A stretch of DNA of 10,816 bases from Paraglomus occultum (taxonomy: Eukaryota > Glomeromycota > Glomeromycetes > Paraglomerales > Paraglomeraceae), in contig CAJVPJ010001289.1 of NCBI GenBank assembly GCA_910592205.1, positions 1 through 10,816 of the forward strand, in the 5' to 3' direction. Below the pieces are notes generated by a model, which searched no databases, had not been told where the DNA came from, and saw only the letters and a program-made list of their open reading frames with translations. The number at the start of each line of letters is the position of its first letter. Positions within the stretch are counted from its first letter, which is position 1. This document shows positions 6,620-10,816 of this stretch, one piece after another. A program made the translations under genes and the position numbers.

Positions 6620-9600
6620 ATGGCACAACCGTGTTCTCGGTATTATTATACTCCTCTTTCCTCTGAAGAAAACACTAATCTAAAGAGAATGAGAGATATG
6701 GATGATGATATCAGAAAACCTCAGAAAAGACTGTTGTCTCCTCCCCCAAATATGCAAAGCGGTTACTGTTCGAGCGAAGAAGACGTAGGATCCGTCATTC
6801 AACCCGTTCTGCATAATGACTGTGTTTCTATGGCGTTGGGCGCTACCCAAACTGATATGGCCGTGGCTGGTTAGTGGTTTGAAATAGAACAAGTGATTAA
6901 AATGGATGAGAACTTAATAGAACATGTGTACATTTGGGTGGGGAGGAAATATACGAGTGAGAAAGAGAGAGACCGGGTGTAAGAGGGAGAGAGTGGTTAA
7001 ATGGACGTAAGTTACAAGTTACAAAGTATCTTCTGGAATATAATCATATTCTAGATTTATCTCGTGTATTGATAATATACACTGGCGGTACAGTGGGAAT
7101 GAAACATACAAAGTCGCGAGGATATATCCCTGTAAGTCAAGCAATATTCTCCCGCGACCTGAAAAGTAATGATCTAAACAAGAAAATTTTAATACGTATA
7201 TTTATCACGAACTCTAATTTCACTAAACTTGCAAACAGGTCCAGCACTACCTAACCCGGACCTTGACACAAATGCCACGTTTTCATGATCCGCGCGCTTA
7301 CATGAAAGTTGGGATGGATGCTGTTCGTACGTTCGGTGAACTAGAGGGAGAGCGTGGAGAGGGGTTCAAGAACAAAATATCTTTGACAGACAAGGACACT
7401 GGGAAGGCTGGTCCGGTGAAGTTTGTCGATACTTTAATCACACCACCTTCGTTATATGGAAAGAGAATCATGTAAGAGATTAGAACGACGGTATTAGGAG
7501 CATGACGGAGAGAGCGATAACAGCCAATAGTCTGGAAAAATTTATGATTGCGTGTTTATTTATTTAAGATATTCGATTGTTGAGTACGAGCCATTATTAG
7601 ATTCATGTAATATGTGTATTGACGGTAAGCTGAAACCATTCTTCTTGCCTATTAACCAACCGGTTCTTGTCTGACTCGTAATTTCTATTTGTCCCTATAC
7701 AGACTGGGTACGTATAACTTCAGATATAGAGGCAAATTATCAATATTACGAAGCGTTTATAATATTGCATGGTCAGTAATTGAGAATACGTATTTATGCG
7801 GATTATGAACTGCATCCATATTAATAGACTATTTGCCAAATGAACAGGCACGGACACGATGGCGTACACGGCTAGTGTACTAAGCTTTCTTCTAGAGAAT
7901 TTGGGGTAAATATACGTAATCACTTATAATTGTTTTAAATCTGCATATAGATCAATTGTTTTGATCAAAAAATCTACTTCACTACAGCAAGACTGTGATA
8001 CTCACTGGATCACAGGTACGAAACTAGCTTCAGTATCCGCATATTATTTTCAGTTTTTGAAATGACTCGTAATATTTTTCTGCATCTTAGGTCCCAATCT
8101 CAGAGGTGCGCAATGATGCCGTGGAAAATCTTCTGGGCGCATTAACAATAGCTGGACATTTTGTGATACCAGAAGTGTGTCTATTCTTCAATAATAAACT
8201 TTTCCGTGGTAACAGAGCCTCCAAATCGAATGCAGTGGATTTTGATGCGTTTGAATCCCCTAATCTACGGCCGCTTGTTACTGTTGGGATAAATATCGGT
8301 AATTAATAAGAGAAATTGGGACATGTTGGAATAGGAAAATCGGATAAAGAAAAAGAAAAAGAGGACTTTTTCCCCGGGGAAAAAGAACTGCATTGAGTAT
8401 TCATTTAACCTTAATATATTTTTTTGCAGAAGTAAACTGGTCAGATATAATGCGTCCATCAGTAATAGCCCCATTCCGTGCACACAAAAAACTCGACTGC
8501 AACGTCGCTGCATTGCGCTTATTTCCGGGCATCACTGAATCGACCTTGCGCGCATTCCTGGCTGATCCGATCCGAGGCGTTGTACTCGAAACATACGGAG
8601 CAGGAAACGCACCTGATACGCGTGACGATTTGATGAGATGTCTGGCTGAGGCGAGCGATCGTGGTGTAGTTGTCGTAAATTGTACACAATGCAAAAAAGG
8701 TTTGGTGAGCGATCTGTATGCTACGGGAAAAGCATTGGCCAAAGTGGGCGTTGTACCGGGCAGTGATATGACACCAGAGGTAGAGTAAATTTTTGTCAAT
8801 GACTAACGCTAACATGAATGAAAATTGGATTATTGGTTTTAACGCTGAAAAAATTGTATCCCAACTCTCTAAACAGTGTGCTCTGGCAAAGCTGTCGTAT
8901 CTTTTGGGTAAAGGACTGAGTCCCGATGAAGTCCGCAAAGAAATTAAACGAAATCTCCGTGGTGAATTAACTGTCCTTGCTGAGACGCAACGATTCACCG
9001 TACATAACTATACACATACGCTTATACAAGACATAATAAGTAAGATATTCTCACGATGATCAGATTAAGGCCTATATCAATGTTTATCTATATGCTCAAC
9101 ACTTATTCGTTCAATACATATTCAGAAGCCGCTTCGTCAAAGGAGGGGTTGGATTTACCCGGTCGAGTGTTAATGGAATCAGCGCTTTATCCCGTCCTCC
9201 TGTGTTCTGCGGCTGGGCTAAACGACCTTGACGGATTACATTTATTAGTAGAGAGCGCCGGACGTTCATTATTACTAAATTGCACAGATTATGACGGTCG
9301 TACTCCACTTGTAAGTTGATCGAATATTACGCATCCTGTGTTATTTTAGTTTGGTTATATATTGACTTTTTTAATTCTTAGCATATTGCATGCTCGGCTG
9401 GACATTATGAGATAGTGCAGTTTCTCTTACAAAATGGTGCTTCGGTGCATGTACGCGATAGATTTAATCATACACCGTTATTCGAGGCTGCCCAGCATAA
9501 ACATATGAGAGTTGTTCGACTTCTTAGGCAAGCTGGGGCGCATTTTAATGATTCAGAAACACAAGATATAATATTCCAAGCGTTGGTGTAAGTATAGTAT

Positions 9601-10126
9601 GTTTTGGTCTCGTGTGGGGAGCGATTGTATTAACGTTCTTATTATTACATGTTGTTGGCGATAAAGCGTTGGTTTATCATTGAGATTGTAATTCACATCA
9701 CATCGTCACATTCACAATTTACTGTACTACAGAGCTGCAACGACAGATGATGTCGAGCTACTCCGCCACTTTATAGAAGCTGGTCTGGACGTAAATTGTA
9801 CAGGCTTCGATCATCGTACCGCTCTCCATCACGCCGTCACCGAAGTTCGTCTATCGACTGTGCAATATTTACTTTCAATACCAAACATAAATACCGAAAC
9901 CAAAGACCGCTGGGGTCGTACTCCTTTAGACGATGCCGAGATGAACCTCGGACGTGCATATGGTCGCGATTCTGAGCGCGAAAGTGCGGCACGAGATATT
10001 GTACGAATGTTACGAGAATGCGCAGAGGAAGACGCAAATAATCGTGTTGGTATTATGATTGATGTTGGGACTGGAAGCGCGAAGGGCAGCCTTGAGGGCG
10101 ATAGTGCTTTAGGCGAGTCACCGTGA
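6620..10126 (+). CDS. Cytosolic-type L-asparaginase with C-terminal ankyrin repeats
   Basis: Thirteen exons: 6620-6869, 7055-7131, 7239-7471, 7569-7624, 7703-7771, 7848-7905, 7988-8015, 8091-8298, 8430-8779, 8877-9039, 9126-9310, 9382-9587, 9733-10126. All introns are GT-AG, every junction keeps frame, and the total is 758 codons plus stop. The enzyme hydrolyses L-asparagine to L-aspartate and ammonia. Residues 1-83 are a polar leader with SPPP and no signal peptide, so a cytosolic or nuclear site is likely. The catalytic domain (about 84-500) shows YTGGTVGM (nucleophile Thr96), [18 protein letters not shown] (Thr230, Asp231), LTGSQVP and [12 protein letters not shown], and NRASK with Lys302 at the position of the type I catalytic Lys. 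Residues about 515-700 hold roughly five ankyrin repeats ([38 protein letters not shown]). The same order of domains occurs in animal ASPG-type enzymes, some also called 60-kDa lysophospholipase. The tail 701-758 is polar. The start at 6620 is the first in-frame ATG. All key residues are present. Confidence 0.93.
8366..8385. repeat. Perfect 20-bp palindrome inside asparaginase intron 8
   Basis: The sequence CTTTTTCCCCGGGGAAAAAG is its own reverse complement over all 20 bases. It sits in the middle of intron 8 (8299-8429), after a purine-rich run of GAAAAAG repeats. It may form a hairpin in the pre-mRNA or bind a symmetric factor; neither is shown. Confidence 0.7.
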
Positions 10127-10426
10127 AGGGTTTGGTTTATAATCGATTATTTGAGGTTTGATATTTCCATATTGAAGAGACATATATAACAAATGAGACG
10201 TAGAATGCACAACTTGCATGTTAATTAATAATAATCTCTTCTGACAAACTGTAATTCCGGAGCAAAAAAGCAACAAACAAACAAAACAGAGTACGAACAT
10301 GAACACTAGAAATGAATTCTTTCTATCGTTATAACTTCAATTTACTTCTTGTTCCAATACATCGAATATACGTCAACAAGTCTTACATACACACATAATA
10401 CTTAGTTATATAAATAAGTAGTATAA
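10127..10426. other. Spacer between convergent asparaginase and aminopeptidase genes
   Basis: The 300 bases between the two stop codons hold the 3' UTRs of both genes. AT-rich runs such as TTAATTAATAATAAT (about 10220-10234) and, for the other strand, TATATAAATAAG (about 10407-10418) are plausible places for 3' end formation. No gene is seen. Confidence 0.5.
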
Positions 10427-10672
10427 TTACACAACAAGATAACCATTACTACCTAGCCAGTCTTTAACGTCCTTGGCATCCCGGCCCAACCAGGCAGCAT
10501 TGGATCGTATCTTCTCGATACTTTGCTGGAGTGGTCTGGTGATGTCCTTTGTGTCTTTGTCTTTGAAAAAGTTTTCAATGTCGGCGATGTCGGCCTCTGA
10601 CGCAAAGTGTTGTGTACCGAACCTGACTATATTGCCGAATAAAGTCATTGACTTGGAGTAGCGAGCATAAAA
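10427..10672 (-). CDS. M1-family (puromycin-sensitive type) aminopeptidase, last exon, partial
   Basis: This is the C-terminal end of a zinc aminopeptidase; the rest lies beyond the window. The exon gives 81 residues from FYARYSKSM, through FGTQHFASEADIADIENFF and LQQSIEKIRSNAAWLGRD, to VKDWLGSNGYLVV and TAA at 10427-10429. These match the ERAP1-like helical C-terminal domain of fungal Aap1/Ape2 and animal puromycin-sensitive aminopeptidases, which cleave N-terminal residues from peptides, usually in the cytosol. The catalytic HEXXH domain is outside the window. The acceptor is inferred at 10673-10674 (CTACAAAAG before TTTTATGC), because the frame upstream reaches a stop and the similarity ends there. 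The Met codon at 10646-10648 is internal, not a start. Confidence 0.85.
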   Translation of the reverse strand, partial: FYARYSKSMTLFGNIVRFGTQHFASEADIADIENFFKDKDTKDITRPLQQSIEKIRSNAAWLGRDAKDVKDWLGSNGYLVV

Positions 10673-10816
10673 CTTTTGTAGGAGGAAAAGAGGAAAGAGT
10701 GAGTATAAAAAAACGATTCATCTTGAAAAGTATTGAACTGATGGTAAAAAATCAGTCCATCTTCCCGGAAAACAGTAGCGAAAGACCAAACGAAATTCCA
10801 CATGCAATTCAAATCT
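10673..10816 (-). other. Part of the last intron of the aminopeptidase gene
   Basis: The minus-strand frame leading into the last exon meets a TGA about 70 bases upstream, and a pyrimidine-rich tract (CTCTTTCCTCTTTTCCTCCTAC) precedes the proposed acceptor. I could not place the donor or a preceding exon with confidence. A WNFV string in another frame near the window edge resembles the family but does not join in frame. Confidence 0.5.

Noticed and set aside
6566-6874. Asparaginase start at 6566
   Set aside because: The codon there is TTG, not ATG. The first in-frame ATG is at 6620, and the frame end at 6874 lies inside intron 1.
8401-8998. Long minus-strand frames opposite asparaginase exons 9 and 10
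   Set aside because: They are shadows of the conserved plus-strand exons and have Cys/Arg/Ser-rich composition without family similarity.
9056-9125. Treating 9040-9125 as coding, or ending exon 10 at the GTACAT near 9000
   Set aside because: The GTAAGA donor at 9040 gives the only phase that joins exon 11 in frame; the earlier GT puts a stop soon after the junction.
1-10816. tRNA, rRNA or CRISPR arrays
   Set aside because: No T-arm-like GGTTCGAATCC box with a matching acceptor stem, no rRNA-like conserved blocks and no regularly spaced repeats were seen by eye; a covariance-model scan was not possible.

Overview
The window looks like nuclear DNA from a filamentous fungus. Its genes carry short GT-AG introns (71-185 nt), and long AT-rich spacers separate moderately GC-rich exons. 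The gene content best fits an early-diverging (Mucoromycota) lineage, perhaps an arbuscular mycorrhizal (Glomeromycotina) fungus: a nuclease-plus-kinase protein of the Crinkler-like effector class, a decayed Tc1/mariner element, a cytosolic L-asparaginase with an ankyrin tail, and an M1 aminopeptidase. The phylum is my inference from gene content, not something shown by the sequence.

Layout. 1-424: AT-rich spacer with a small hairpin. 425-2465 (minus): an apparently intact three-exon gene for a 614-residue protein with a coiled-coil N-terminus, a PD-(D/E)XK nuclease-like middle and an atypical protein-kinase-like C-terminus. 2466-about 3500: its upstream region, with two bZIP-type sites near the start codon. 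About 3500-4016 (minus): a frameshifted relic of a second copy of the same kinase domain. 4017-5177 (plus): a degenerate, left-truncated Tc1-like transposon that abuts that relic. 5183-5371 (minus): an unidentified coding-like fragment. 5372-6619: mostly empty AT-rich spacer ending in a TATA-like promoter. 6620-10126 (plus): a 13-exon ankyrin L-asparaginase gene (758 aa) whose whole splice pattern can be read and stays in frame. 10127-10426: short spacer between convergent genes. 10427-10816 (minus): last exon and part of the preceding intron of a puromycin-sensitive-type aminopeptidase.

The left half looks like an accessory compartment (effector-like kinase family, a dead paralogue, a dead transposon). 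The right half looks like a housekeeping block (amino-acid and peptide catabolism). I see no operon or shared pathway linking the halves. Asparaginase and aminopeptidase both release usable nitrogen or amino acids, but their convergent arrangement is no evidence of joint control. The most interesting item is the nuclease-kinase gene: it lacks a recognisable secretion or Crinkler leader, begins with a charged coiled coil, and has a Cys/His cluster where the glycine loop of a kinase would be. Its broken neighbour lacks that cluster.
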